From CAZAKZ01 sp964485695 (GTDB lineage Bacteria > Planctomycetota > JAFGQW01), in NCBI GenBank assembly GCA_964485695.1, contig CAZAKZ010000085.1, positions 1-24,956 on the forward strand: DNA of 24,956 bases. The letters are read 5' to 3'. The position numbers and the translations under genes were made by a program. How positions within the stretch are numbered: position 1 is the stretch's first letter; every line of letters starts with the position of its first letter. The notes under the pieces are model-generated. The model made no database searches, was not told the origin of the DNA, and worked only from the letters and a program-made list of their open reading frames with translations. This document shows positions 6,992-15,799 of this stretch, piece by piece.

Positions 6992-8374
6992 TCAGGTCTC
7001 TTTTGCGGCGACCTTCTCCCCGGTGCCCTCCTCGTCCTCTTCGGTGTCGGGTTTCTTCAGGACGTAGTGGAAGAGGTAGGCCGTGACGGGCGTGGCCAGG
7101 AGCAGGCCCCAGAGCCCCAGGAGATGGTAGGAGATGACCAGCAGCACCAGCACCACAAGAGGATGCATGTGCAGGTGAGCGCCGTAGATTCGCGGGTTGA
7201 GGATATAGGCCTCGATGAAGTGCACGAGGGTCACGATGCCGATGAAGAGCATCATGTCCCCGATTCCGTTGTTGCCCAGGGTCACGAAGCAGATCGGCGT
7301 GGAGGAGATGAAGACGCCGGCCACGGGGATGAAGGAGCAGAGGAACACGATGACGCTCAGCACCTCGATGGACGGGATGCCCAGGATCGCCATGCCGATG
7401 GCCGTGAGCGCGGTGTTCACCAGGGCGATGACGGTCTGGGCGCCCAGTGCCTGGGCCAGCACCCGACCGAAGGGGGAAAATGTCTCCCGCACCACCTGGA
7501 AGAAGGGCCCGGCCCGGGTCCGCTCCTCCAGGTTGTAATAGGCCCCCACCAGGCGGGGAAAGTCCCAGACGATGATAAAGGAGAAGATGAGCGAGAGCAG
7601 GAACACGGTGGCGGCCCAAAAGAGGTGACCCAGGACCTGGGTGCCGAAGCCCAGGAGGTCGTCGCTCTTCGAGCCCAGGTACTCCAGGATCTTCTTCTGT
7701 GACAGGGCCTCGTCCAGGGAGAGGGCCTCGAAGATGGGGGCCCACATGCTGGGTTTCTTCTTCGCCCCCGAATCGGGTTCTTTCTCGGGAGGTGCCTTCT
7801 TGTCGGATTCCCCGTCGTCCGGCGGCCTCTTTTCCACCGCGGCGGTCCGGTCGGTGGGATCTTCCTCGGCTCCCTCCCCCGATTCAATTTCCGGCCTGCT
7901 CTCGGCCCTCCAGGCGACGGTATTCCCCGCCTCCGAGGACGCCTCCTCCCCTCCGTTCTCGTCGACGGTCTTCAAGCTGTTCAGTTCCTTCTGGACCCCC
8001 GCCACGATCTTGGGCAGCTGGTCCAGCACCCGCTTGAATTCCGTGGTGACCCGGGGCACCAGAAAGTAACCGAGCCCCCCCCAGAATCCCAGCAGCAGCA
8101 GGAACACCATGACCGCGCGGGTGTGGCGCGACGCTACCAGGTTGGGCGTGCGCTGCACCACCGCCTCCATCAGGACAGAGAAGAGGAAGGTGAGGAAAAA
8201 GAGGGCGAAGAAGGAGCGCAGGTAGAGCAGGACCCCGAGGAGCGCGATCCAGAATATGGTCTTTTGCACCCACGGCCTGGACAGGAAAGAGAGCGGATTC
8301 CGATCGTACTCCGATTCGAAGACGATCTTCGGGGTCGGGTTCTTCTTGCTTTTGTCCGGATTCACAGGATCCAT
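6992..8374 (-). CDS. AI-2E family (PerM-like) membrane permease with hydrophilic insertion
   Basis: A 460-residue membrane protein. Helices at about 37-70 and 86-106 are followed by a soluble region, then four or more helices ending in the family's conserved tail (HPLVVLVLLVISYHLLGLWG, then LLLATPVTAYLF). AI-2E/PerM proteins are proposed exporters of small molecules; only some members have shown autoinducer or ion transport. This copy is about 100 residues longer than usual: residues ~135-212 are a low-complexity Glu/Asp/Lys/Pro-rich insert between the early helices and the core. The start is ATG 8374, overlapping the end of the antiporter gene by 13 bases, with its ribosome site AGGTGG inside that gene; translational coupling is likely. 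The open frame continues upstream but there it only shadows the antiporter. Confidence 0.87.
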   Translation of the reverse strand: MDPVNPDKSKKNPTPKIVFESEYDRNPLSFLSRPWVQKTIFWIALLGVLLYLRSFFALFFLTFLFSVLMEAVVQRTPNLVASRHTRAVMVFLLLLGFWGGLGYFLVPRVTTEFKRVLDQLPKIVAGVQKELNSLKTVDENGGEEASSEAGNTVAWRAESRPEIESGEGAEEDPTDRTAAVEKRPPDDGESDKKAPPEKEPDSGAKKKPSMWAPIFEALSLDEALSQKKILEYLGSKSDDLLGFGTQVLGHLFWAATVFLLSLIFSFIIVWDFPRLVGAYYNLEERTRAGPFFQVVRETFSPFGRVLAQALGAQTVIALVNTALTAIGMAILGIPSIEVLSVIVFLCSFIPVAGVFISSTPICFVTLGNNGIGDMMLFIGIVTLVHFIEAYILNPRIYGAHLHMHPLVVLVLLVISYHLLGLWGLLLATPVTAYLFHYVLKKPDTEEDEEGTGEKVAAKET

Positions 8375-9354
8375 ACCACCACCTGATACGCCGCGTAGAG
8401 AACGAGGAGGCCGAGGCCCTCCGCCCGGGTGACCTTCCGGCCCGAGGCCAACACGATCACCATGAGGATCGTGAAGATCACCATGGCCGGGGTGTAGATT
8501 GTCAGGGCATTGTCCACGATGACGATGCGTCCGACAAGAGCGACGGTGCCCAGGACCAGCAGAATGTTGGCGATATTGCTGCCGATGAGGTTCCCGAGCA
8601 GAATCCCGGGCTCCTTGCGCCGGACGGCGCTGAAGCAGACGGCCAGTTCGGGAATCGAGGTGCCCACCGCCACCAGGGCCGCCCCGATCGCCCCCGCCGA
8701 CACCTGGAAGTGGACCGCCAGGCCCAGAGCGCCGGCCACCAGGGTCTCGGAGCCGGCCCACACCATGACGGCTCCCAGGAGAAAGAGCAGAAAGAATCCC
8801 AGCGGCGCGCGCCCCGGCCTCTCGGCGTCCAGGCCGTCCGTACCCGGCCAGGCGGCCTTCCTGGGCCTGAAGAGGAGACCCGTGTAGAGGAAGAATCCGC
8901 CGAGAAATGCCAGGGCCATGGGCCGGGTGAGGACGCCGGAGGTGTAGGCCACGGTCGCAAACACCCCGGCCGACACCACCATGACCCCCAGGTGCAGCCA
9001 GGTCCGGAGCGTCCCGGTGAGCACGGGCTTCACCAGGGCGGCCAGACCCAGCAGCAGACCGATGTTGGCCGCGTTGCTGCCCAGGGCGTTGCCCACGGCC
9101 AGGGCCTCGCCCTTTTCCCCGTCGCCCAGCACCGCCACCACCGACGTGGCCAGCTCCGGCAATGAGGTCCCCACGGCCACCAGGGTCACCCCGATGGTGA
9201 ACCGGGACACTCCCAGGCGCCGGGCCAGGCGCACGCTGGCCAGGACGAACAGCTCGGCGCCCACGATGAGAATCCCCAGCCCGACGCCCAGAAACAGGAG
9301 GCCGTTCAGGAACGGATCTTCCAGGTGAATCTTGTCATACAGGCACTCGAACAA
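8362..9354 (-). CDS. Sodium/calcium exchanger family (CaCA) antiporter, YrbG-like
   Basis: A 330-residue cation antiporter of the inner membrane with about ten helices and the two inverted alpha repeats of the CaCA superfamily. Repeat 1 (55-103) has GVTLVAVGTSLPELATS and GNALGSNAANIGLLLG; repeat 2 (224-270) has GAALVAVGTSIPELAVC and GNLIGSNIANILLVLG. The Glu in each PEL motif and the Asn/Ser in GSN coordinate the ion in known structures. It probably exchanges Na+ (or K+/H+) for Ca2+. The start is TTG 9354, with GGAGG eight bases upstream; no ATG or GTG fits better. It lies second in the four-gene minus-strand run, 55 bases after the acyl-CoA synthetase. Confidence 0.92.
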   Translation of the reverse strand: MFECLYDKIHLEDPFLNGLLFLGVGLGILIVGAELFVLASVRLARRLGVSRFTIGVTLVAVGTSLPELATSVVAVLGDGEKGEALAVGNALGSNAANIGLLLGLAALVKPVLTGTLRTWLHLGVMVVSAGVFATVAYTSGVLTRPMALAFLGGFFLYTGLLFRPRKAAWPGTDGLDAERPGRAPLGFFLLFLLGAVMVWAGSETLVAGALGLAVHFQVSAGAIGAALVAVGTSIPELAVCFSAVRRKEPGILLGNLIGSNIANILLVLGTVALVGRIVIVDNALTIYTPAMVIFTILMVIVLASGRKVTRAEGLGLLVLYAAYQVVVWIL

Positions 9355-9409
9355 GGGCAGGTCCTCCCCTCTTGCCAGTTGATCCCCAGGCAGTCAGCTT
9401 CCGCCGGCC

Positions 9410-11350
9410 TCACCGGGATTTCTGGATGCCCTCCACGGCGTCCGGATTCTCCACCGAGGAGAGGTCCGGGGTGGTCTCCCCGAGAAACACGCTGCGGATC
9501 ACGCCGCGGACGATCTTGGCGGACCGGGTCTTGGGCAGGGCATCCACGAACCGCACGTCCTCGGGTCGCAGGGTCTTGCCCAGGTGCTTCACCACCTGGG
9601 CCTTGAGGTCCGCCCTGAGGGTCTCGTCGGCCTCGGTGCCCGGATGGAGCACCACGAAGGCCACCACGGACTCGCCCTTGATGTCGTGGGGCACGCCGAT
9701 GGCGGCGGCCTCACTCACGGCCTCGTGCTCCAGCAGTGCCGCCTCCACCTCGGAGGGGCCGGTGCGCTTGCCCGCCACCTTGATGGTGTCGTCGGACCGG
9801 CCGCGCAGGAACCAGAATCCGTCGGCGTCCCGTTCGGCCCAGTCGCCGTGGAACCAGATGCCCGGAAATCGCGAGAAGTAGGTGTCGATGTAGCGGTCCG
9901 GGTCCTTCAGGAATCCCTTGGTCATGGAGGGGGCGGGCTTCCGGCACACGAGGTGGCCGATGCCCGTGGGAATGGATTGCCCCGCCTCGTCCACCACGTC
10001 CACGTCCATGGCCAGGCCGGGTCCCCGGAGCGTGCACGGCTTCAGCGCCGTGATGGGTAGCGGCGAGAGGTGGCAGCCCACGATCTCGGTGCCCCCCGAG
10101 ATGTTGATGATCGGACACCGCTTCCCCCCCACCTTCTCGAAGAACCACTTGTACGAGTCCGGGTCCCACGGCTCGCCCGTGGAACCGAGGTAGCGCAGGG
10201 TCTCCATGGGGTGGCGATCCACCCAGTCGTGGTCGTAGGTCATGAGCAGGCGGATGGCCGTGGGCGAGATGCCCAGATGAGTAATGCCGTGGTCCTCCAC
10301 GAGGTTCCACAACCGGTCCGGATCCGGATAGTTGGGCGGGGTGTCGGAGGTGACGAAGGTGGCGCCGTGGTGGGTGACGCCGATCATCATCCAGGGCCCC
10401 ATCATCCAGCCGATGTCCGTGACCCAGCAGAACACGTCGCCGGGCTTGACGTCGAAGGCGTATCCCAGCTCCTTGGCGATGGTGGCGAGCGCCCCGCCGT
10501 GGGTGTGCTGGGTGCCCTTGGGCCGGCCCGTGGTTCCGGAGGTGAAGAGGATCATGGACAGGTCCTCGGCCTCCAGGCGCTCGGTCTCCAGGGTGGTGGG
10601 CCGGTCCCGGACAAAGTCCTCCCACCACACGTCGCGACCGGCTACCATGGGCGCATCGCCCCCGGACTCGGACTTCTTCATTACCACCACCCGCTTCAGG
10701 GAGGGCACCTCGGCCGCGGCCTTGTCCGCCTCCTCCTTGATGGGTACGGGATTTCCCCGGCGCATGCCAATGTCCGCCGTGAACAGGAGCTTGGCCTCGG
10801 CGTCGGCCAGCCGGACGTACAGGGCCCGGGAGGCGAATCCCGAGAACACCGGGATGACCACGGCCCCGATCTTGAGACAGGCGAAAAATGCCATGACGAT
10901 CTCCGGACTCATGGGCATGTAGATGCCCACGGTGTCGCCGCGGCCGATGCCCTCGGCCTTCATGGCCGCCGCGACCCGGCACACCTCGGCGCTCAGCTCG
11001 GCGTAGGTGGTGCGGCGCACCTGACCCGCCTCGCTCTCGAAGACCATGGCGAGGCGGTCCCCGTGGCCCGCGGCCAGGTGGCGGTCGAGGCAGTTGTGGA
11101 CGATGTTGATCTGCCCCCCCTCGAACCACTGGGCCCACTCAAAGCCCCTGGAGGTGTCCAGGAGCCGCTCATACGGCGTGTACCACTCCACGCCCAGGTC
11201 CTCGAGGGCCGCGTTCCAGAACCACTCGATGTCCTCGACGGACCGCTCGACGAGCGCCTCGTACGTCCCGATCCCGTGCTTCAACATGAACCTACGGACG
11301 TTGGACTTCTCGATATAATCCCCGTGGGGTTCCCAGATGATGTCTTGCAT
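9410..11350 (-). CDS. AMP-forming acyl-CoA synthetase, acetyl-CoA synthetase-like
   Basis: A 646-residue ANL-superfamily enzyme that would activate a short carboxylic acid with ATP and couple it to CoA. An ACAS_N-type N-terminus (WFWNAALEDLG, 43-53) places it near acetyl-CoA synthetases. The phosphate-binding loop TSGTTGRPKGT is at 270-280, and the A10 lysine is K612 in PKTRSAKIVRG, the residue controlled by reversible acetylation in Acs. In place of the Acs motif WQTE, whose Trp limits substrate to acetate, this protein has SGGTEI. The substrate may therefore be larger than acetate. The start is ATG 11350, with AGGTG seven bases upstream. It is the first gene of the minus-strand run; the 122-base gap upstream should hold the promoter, though I cannot point to one. 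Confidence 0.88.
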   Translation of the reverse strand: MQDIIWEPHGDYIEKSNVRRFMLKHGIGTYEALVERSVEDIEWFWNAALEDLGVEWYTPYERLLDTSRGFEWAQWFEGGQINIVHNCLDRHLAAGHGDRLAMVFESEAGQVRRTTYAELSAEVCRVAAAMKAEGIGRGDTVGIYMPMSPEIVMAFFACLKIGAVVIPVFSGFASRALYVRLADAEAKLLFTADIGMRRGNPVPIKEEADKAAAEVPSLKRVVVMKKSESGGDAPMVAGRDVWWEDFVRDRPTTLETERLEAEDLSMILFTSGTTGRPKGTQHTHGGALATIAKELGYAFDVKPGDVFCWVTDIGWMMGPWMMIGVTHHGATFVTSDTPPNYPDPDRLWNLVEDHGITHLGISPTAIRLLMTYDHDWVDRHPMETLRYLGSTGEPWDPDSYKWFFEKVGGKRCPIINISGGTEIVGCHLSPLPITALKPCTLRGPGLAMDVDVVDEAGQSIPTGIGHLVCRKPAPSMTKGFLKDPDRYIDTYFSRFPGIWFHGDWAERDADGFWFLRGRSDDTIKVAGKRTGPSEVEAALLEHEAVSEAAAIGVPHDIKGESVVAFVVLHPGTEADETLRADLKAQVVKHLGKTLRPEDVRFVDALPKTRSAKIVRGVIRSVFLGETTPDLSSVENPDAVEGIQKSR

Positions 11351-11472
11351 GCCGGCACCTGCTTCGTTCTCGGGAGTCTGTCACTGGACCGCCGGGCGGG
11401 GGCACGCCCCGCACCGGTTTCCGCACAAGGTAGCAAAACTCCGGAAGCCTGGGAAAATCAATTTTCCGTTCC

Positions 11473-13884
11473 TCAGCGCTGGAACAGCACCGGAACCGGA
11501 TTGCTCACGAGGACCAGCCCCCCGGCGTCCGTGACCCCATAGGCGTGGTGCAGGGTGAGGCCGACAAGAGGAGAGAAGAGCGAAGGCATGACCGTGAACT
11601 TCGCGGTGGCTCGGCCCCCGGCATCCAGCACGCCGGAGGAACCCGAGAGCGGGGCCCGATTCGGGCAGAGGAGAGTGAAGAAGAGATAGGGATCCACGTT
11701 CAGCGGCGCATGGAAGGTATCGAGGCGGAAGCCGGGCCAGATCCCTGACAGGGTACCCAGGACAAGGAAGGGCTTTCCGGCCCGCACCGTACCGGCATCG
11801 AGCGACAAGGTCTGGGTGCCCGGGCTGGACACCGAGAGCTGGAGCGGTTCCGCCGTGAGCGAGGTGGCGAGGTAGAGGTCGAGGAGGGCGGCCCGGTCCA
11901 GGGCGCGATCGAATAGCAGCACCTCGTCGATAAGACCGTTGCCACTCCCGGGTTGGCCGTAGAAACGTCCGGGGTCGAGGTCTTCCCGCGCGGCCAGGAA
12001 CAGCCGGGTGCTCGGGTCGAAGGCATCGCCGCCGATCGTCTTGTTTCGCACCGCTTCGCGGCCATCCACGTAGACGATGGCCGCGCCTTCCGCCGCCGAA
12101 TAGACCAGCGTGTAGAGATGCCACTGGCCGTCGGCCAGCGGGATTGTGACGTCCAGGACGTTGTCGAAGGTCTCGGGATCATTGCCGTCGAGGAAAAACG
12201 TGCGCAACCGCCCTCCCAGTCGGCTCGAATGACCCTCCTCGATAAAATAGACGTTCACGCTGTTGCGGCGCGCCACCGTGCCGTGGCTGAAGAGGTACTG
12301 CAGACCCGTGCCCGAGATGTCGTGTGTCCTGAACCAGAATGCGAGGGTGAATTCGTTCTTCGAGTTTGTGTAGAGGAAATCCTCCACCCGGACGTACTCG
12401 CCGGACGGGCTCTTTGCCCTCCCCTCGAACCTGACTGCGGTTCCTGAAGTCTCGGCGAACGGATCTTTCCTTTCCAGAACGACGCCGCCGAAGTAGGTGC
12501 CGTGGTGTCCGCGGCCCGAGGCGTCGACGGCGCGCTTGCCATTGGCCGTTCCGGTCTCGCAGAGGCGCAAGTGCATGGCCGGAGCGAGTGTGCGAGTGCG
12601 CTCGAGAAACAGCGTCTCGCTGCGGGGCAGGGGCGGAGAGGGGCTCTTCTGGATGGCCAGGAGCACGGCCCGGGCGTAGTTCTCCCCCAGCTCGAGGTAG
12701 CGACGCACCGGCTGCCCGGCGAGAAAGCCCGATTCGGGTGTGAGCGAAACGTCTGCGCGCAGGCCCACATTCGAGGCCGCCCACACCGATGCCAAGCCAA
12801 TGTTCGATTGGCTCCCCCCCATGTCGAGGAGGGCGGGCTCGAGGCTCCGGAGGTGGCTCGCGTATAGGCTGGTGGGGACACCCGTCGAGTGCCGGTAAAA
12901 TCCGATCCCCGTGGCCGAGCCGTAGGAGTGGAAATCGAAGAAGAAGTCCACGTCGCCTCCGGTGTCGAGACGCATGGCCCGGGTGACCAGGGTCACATCC
13001 GTGAAACCGGCGGGCTGGTCCCAGAAGCGGTTGTGGTTCCGGGTCGGATTCTCCGGATTGCTGCGGAAATAGCCCTGGTGGCGGCCTTCCGGATCGGACT
13101 GCGGATAGACGTAGACTTCGGCCAGACGCCGCAGCTCCACGGCCGCCGGGTCGTTGCCGACCACGAAGTCCACGAATCCTTGCAGGGTCCAGGTGCCGGT
13201 GTGCTCCCCCGAGTGGTTCCCGGTGGTGATGACAACCTTCCTCCTGGGTCCGGGCACGGCGGGATCTGATATCTTGTAGGCGTAGAGGTCCTGGGCCGGC
13301 ACGGTCCGCCCCAGATCGTCCCTGTAGTGGCCGCCGGTCGTGCCGGGCGTGCGGCCGATCACCAGGGAGGCGTTCCCGGACCGGGTGGCCGAGACGAACC
13401 TGTGGCCGACGAGTGCCCGGGTGTTTGCCGCGGTTCGAGAAACGGTGCAGGGGATTCCGTAGGCGACGTGGATGTCCTGGGCGGCGAATGCGGCCTGGTT
13501 GGAGAAGGTGAAGTAGCCGCTGCTCAAGCTGCCGTGGTCGAAGAACCGCCAGCTGTTCTCGTTCAAGGGCGAGGTCGTGTAGACCCAGCGGTGCAAGTTC
13601 GAATAGGACTGGAAGGCGCCGGCGGTCGGAATGCGAAACCGCGGCGTGAGGCCCTGGACGCCCGACAGCTTGAAATAGACCCACCAGTGATTCCCGCCCC
13701 AGCTGCCGGCAAATCGCCGCGGCTCGAGGGAAATGAGCGGCTGCAGGGGATTCGTGGAGTCGATGGTGGTGGCGGCCACATTCAGGGAGCCGCTGTCGAA
13801 GTCCTGATCCAGGCGAATCTGGGCTCGCCCGGCGGCGGCAAGGGCCAGGAGACCGACAAGGCAGAGGAGTGAAATAGTTCGCAC
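11473..13884 (-). CDS. Secreted M14 metallocarboxypeptidase (CCP-like) with LamG-type and C-terminal beta domains
   Basis: An 803-residue exported protein with a signal peptide (1-21, AAAGRAQ). Residues 28-150 form a beta domain like the N-domain of cytosolic carboxypeptidases (FDSGSLN, HWWVYFKL). The M14 catalytic domain spans ~150-415: zinc ligands H224 and E227 (HSGE) and H319 (FDFHSYG), substrate Arg in NHNRFW (286), catalytic Glu E384 (TPESGF). A LamG/concanavalin-like domain with DGQWHLYTLVYS and YVDGRE follows at ~430-670. The last ~120 residues are a beta domain shared with other secreted proteins here. All catalytic residues are present, so it should be active, removing C-terminal residues outside the cytoplasm; CCP relatives trim glutamates. 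The start is GTG 13884, with GGAG eight bases upstream. Confidence 0.85.
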   Translation of the reverse strand: MRTISLLCLVGLLALAAAGRAQIRLDQDFDSGSLNVAATTIDSTNPLQPLISLEPRRFAGSWGGNHWWVYFKLSGVQGLTPRFRIPTAGAFQSYSNLHRWVYTTSPLNENSWRFFDHGSLSSGYFTFSNQAAFAAQDIHVAYGIPCTVSRTAANTRALVGHRFVSATRSGNASLVIGRTPGTTGGHYRDDLGRTVPAQDLYAYKISDPAVPGPRRKVVITTGNHSGEHTGTWTLQGFVDFVVGNDPAAVELRRLAEVYVYPQSDPEGRHQGYFRSNPENPTRNHNRFWDQPAGFTDVTLVTRAMRLDTGGDVDFFFDFHSYGSATGIGFYRHSTGVPTSLYASHLRSLEPALLDMGGSQSNIGLASVWAASNVGLRADVSLTPESGFLAGQPVRRYLELGENYARAVLLAIQKSPSPPLPRSETLFLERTRTLAPAMHLRLCETGTANGKRAVDASGRGHHGTYFGGVVLERKDPFAETSGTAVRFEGRAKSPSGEYVRVEDFLYTNSKNEFTLAFWFRTHDISGTGLQYLFSHGTVARRNSVNVYFIEEGHSSRLGGRLRTFFLDGNDPETFDNVLDVTIPLADGQWHLYTLVYSAAEGAAIVYVDGREAVRNKTIGGDAFDPSTRLFLAAREDLDPGRFYGQPGSGNGLIDEVLLFDRALDRAALLDLYLATSLTAEPLQLSVSSPGTQTLSLDAGTVRAGKPFLVLGTLSGIWPGFRLDTFHAPLNVDPYLFFTLLCPNRAPLSGSSGVLDAGGRATAKFTVMPSLFSPLVGLTLHHAYGVTDAGGLVLVSNPVPVLFQR

Positions 13885-14191
13885 GGAGACGACTCCGGAT
13901 CACGGTCGGGGTGGAAGCAGATAGAGGCCTGAAGCCGCAGTCCCCTGCCTTCCGAATGTACCATCCCCCGGGATTGTGTCAACGTGGGATTCAATCCGTG
14001 TTCGCTATGCGATTAACACGTACAACTTATTATTTTATATATCTTTATATTTACATTGCCCAGAAAGGCAAAAATGTATCCGGCCTATAATGGATAAATT
14101 TTTATAATATAGGACGCTTTTTATATGTCGATATTCGTCCTATAAACTAGAATTCGATCCGAAACAGGACGGAAACCGCATTGGAAGTGCC
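13885..14191. other. AT-rich intergenic region between divergent genes
   Basis: This separates the carboxypeptidase (minus) from the second ATPase (plus). Roughly 13990-14150 is strikingly AT-rich compared with the rest of the window. It contains the half-sites annotated at 14084-14144 and an imperfect hairpin at 14052-14078 (TACAT/ATGTA and TGCC/GGCA around CAGAAA). I see no gene in it. Confidence 0.6.
14084..14144 (+). promoter_or_regulatory. Inverted-repeat half-sites upstream of the second ATPase (candidate operator)
   Basis: TATAGGACG at 14108-14116 and its exact complement CGTCCTATA at 14136-14144 form a perfect 9-bp inverted repeat with a 19-base spacer. A third half-site, CCTATA at 14084-14089, faces TATAGG at 14108 with an 18-base gap. 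The array lies 50-110 bases before the ATG at 14192. It is unlike the element of the first ATPase in sequence but similar in architecture. A regulatory function is inferred. Confidence 0.55.
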
Positions 14192-15619
14192 ATGGATTTC
14201 ATTGGACGACAGCCTGAGATCGAACAGCTCAGGGAAGTGTGGCAAGAGAAGGAATCCCATCTGAGTGTGGTGTACGGCCGCCGGCGGGTGGGAAAAACCC
14301 GCCTCGTCGAAGAAGCCTTCAAGAACCGGTCGATCGTCAGATTCGAAGGGCTGGAGGGGCGTCCTACCGCGAGGCAGAAGCAGCATTTCGCAGAGAGTCT
14401 TGCGGATCAAACAGGGAGGCCCGAATACCGGCTACTGTCCTCCGGCTCCTGGAAGGAGCTGCTCACCGTACTGTCCAGAATCCTCGGCGCCAAGCCTGTC
14501 GTTCTCTTCTTTGACGAGTTTCAATGGCTAGCCGCGGGTCGGGCAGAACTGGTGAGTGACCTGAAATATGTCTGGGACAACCACTTCAGGAAAAACAACA
14601 ACCTGCACCTCATACTCTGCGGCTCGATCTCGTCTTTTCTGGTCAAAAAGGTGCTCCGCTCAAGAGCCCTTTACGGCCGGGTTTCATTTGAATTGCACGT
14701 GCTTCCGCTTCTCGCTCCCTCCTTTGTATCTCTGTATCACCCCAGGAGGTCTGTCCGGGAACTCGTGGAGTTCCTCCTGGTTGTGGGCGGTATTCCCGAG
14801 TATCTCCGTTTCTTTGACGTCAAACGATCCACGAGGCTCAACATCCAACGACTCTGCTTCTCTCCGACCGGGTACTTGACGGGTGAGTTCGACAGGATCT
14901 TCACCAGCCATTTCGGAGGGCATCCCCATTACGAGCGCATACTGAGGTTTCTTGCAGCAAAAAGATTCGCCACCAGGGATCAGATCCACCGGGGTTGCGG
15001 CCTGAATCCCGGGGGACGAACGAGCGACTACCTCGAGGAGCTGGAAATGGCGGACTTCATCGAGAAGTTCTCGCCGATCACGAAACCGTCTTCTTCGAAG
15101 ATCCTCCGTTTCCGGATCTCGGATCCCTACATGTCGTTCTACTTCCGGTTCATCCAGCCCAGCCTGGCGAAGATCCAGAGAGCCCGCCGGCCCCTCTCCT
15201 TGAACGCCGTCCTTTCAGAGCAGCGCTATAGCATCTGGCGTGGCCTGGCATTCGAGCATCTCTGTCATCTTCACGCAGACCGGATCGCCGAGGAGGCGGG
15301 CTTCGGAGGCATTCGATACGACAGCGGCGCTTGGTTCCGGAGGAAAGACCAGCTCACCGGAGCACAGATCGACCTCCTGTTCAGACGAGCTGACAGGGTC
15401 ATCACGGTATGCGAGATGAAATTCACGGATCAGAAGATCGGAAAGGAGGTCATCCGCCAGGTGGAAAAGAAGATCGAGTTGCTGCAGACATTCAGCGCGG
15501 AATCGATCGAGAAGATTCTCGTGACGGCATCCGAACCCACGCAGGGCCTTCTGAACGAAGGGTATTTCACGCGTTTCCTGCGCCTTGAAGATGTCTTTCT
15601 GGGACGCACACCTCGATGA
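14192..15619 (+). CDS. AAA+ ATPase (ATPase_2 / DUF234 family) with PD-(D/E)XK-like C-terminal domain, second copy
   Basis: A 475-residue paralogue of the gene at 149-1570 with the same architecture. It begins MDFIGRQPEIEQL (the first gene has MFVGRTDEMAKL). Walker A is GRRRVGKT (29-36) and Walker B VVLFFDEFQW (103-112), with LILCGSISS at 140-148. A winged-helix segment is at ~245-295. The PD-(D/E)XK-like set is D394...E408-M-K410. The two proteins match domain by domain but are clearly diverged, so this is not a recent duplication. The start is ATG 14192 with GGAAG just upstream. Codon choice looks less GC-biased than in its neighbours, as for the first copy, consistent with horizontal acquisition. 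The 3' end is complete, matching the first copy. Function is unknown beyond likely ATP-driven DNA or RNA transactions. Confidence 0.88.
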   Translation: MDFIGRQPEIEQLREVWQEKESHLSVVYGRRRVGKTRLVEEAFKNRSIVRFEGLEGRPTARQKQHFAESLADQTGRPEYRLLSSGSWKELLTVLSRILGAKPVVLFFDEFQWLAAGRAELVSDLKYVWDNHFRKNNNLHLILCGSISSFLVKKVLRSRALYGRVSFELHVLPLLAPSFVSLYHPRRSVRELVEFLLVVGGIPEYLRFFDVKRSTRLNIQRLCFSPTGYLTGEFDRIFTSHFGGHPHYERILRFLAAKRFATRDQIHRGCGLNPGGRTSDYLEELEMADFIEKFSPITKPSSSKILRFRISDPYMSFYFRFIQPSLAKIQRARRPLSLNAVLSEQRYSIWRGLAFEHLCHLHADRIAEEAGFGGIRYDSGAWFRRKDQLTGAQIDLLFRRADRVITVCEMKFTDQKIGKEVIRQVEKKIELLQTFSAESIEKILVTASEPTQGLLNEGYFTRFLRLEDVFLGRTPR

Positions 15620-15799
15620 GAGGCGCCGGATCTCGCCGAATACGCACAACTCCTGCCTCAAGATTCCATTACAGGGACCCTGCCCAGGGCCAAGCAGACG
15701 TTCCAGGCCTTCCGGATGGCCATCGACCACGAGGGGGTTGCACTTCTGGAAGTGAATGGGAGAAGCGTGGGCTTGTCCTCGGGGCCTGGAAAAGGTTGA
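15620..15799 (+). pseudogene. Open 59-codon stretch directly after the ATPase stop, possible gene remnant
   Basis: Immediately after the TGA of the second ATPase the same frame stays open to a TGA at 15797-15799. It reads like protein (for example DLAEYAQLLPQDSITG, then RAKQTFQAFRMAIDHEG), not random sequence, but has no start codon or ribosome site at its head. The ATPase is already full length, so this is more likely the 3' fragment of another gene than a readthrough extension. I do not recognise the family. The remaining ~190 bases up to 15989 hold no gene I can support and should contain the promoter of the next one. Confidence 0.3.

Noticed and set aside
11397..11413. GC-rich hairpin after the carboxypeptidase gene as a terminator
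   Set aside because: The stem GCGGGG/CCCCGC is plausible but has no U-tract on the relevant strand, and such stems are frequent in this GC-rich sequence.
10070..11542. Plus-strand open frame (490 codons) over the acyl-CoA synthetase
   Set aside because: Antisense shadow; the minus-strand frame has full ANL-enzyme motifs and a ribosome site, whereas this one is His/Gly/Val-rich without domains.
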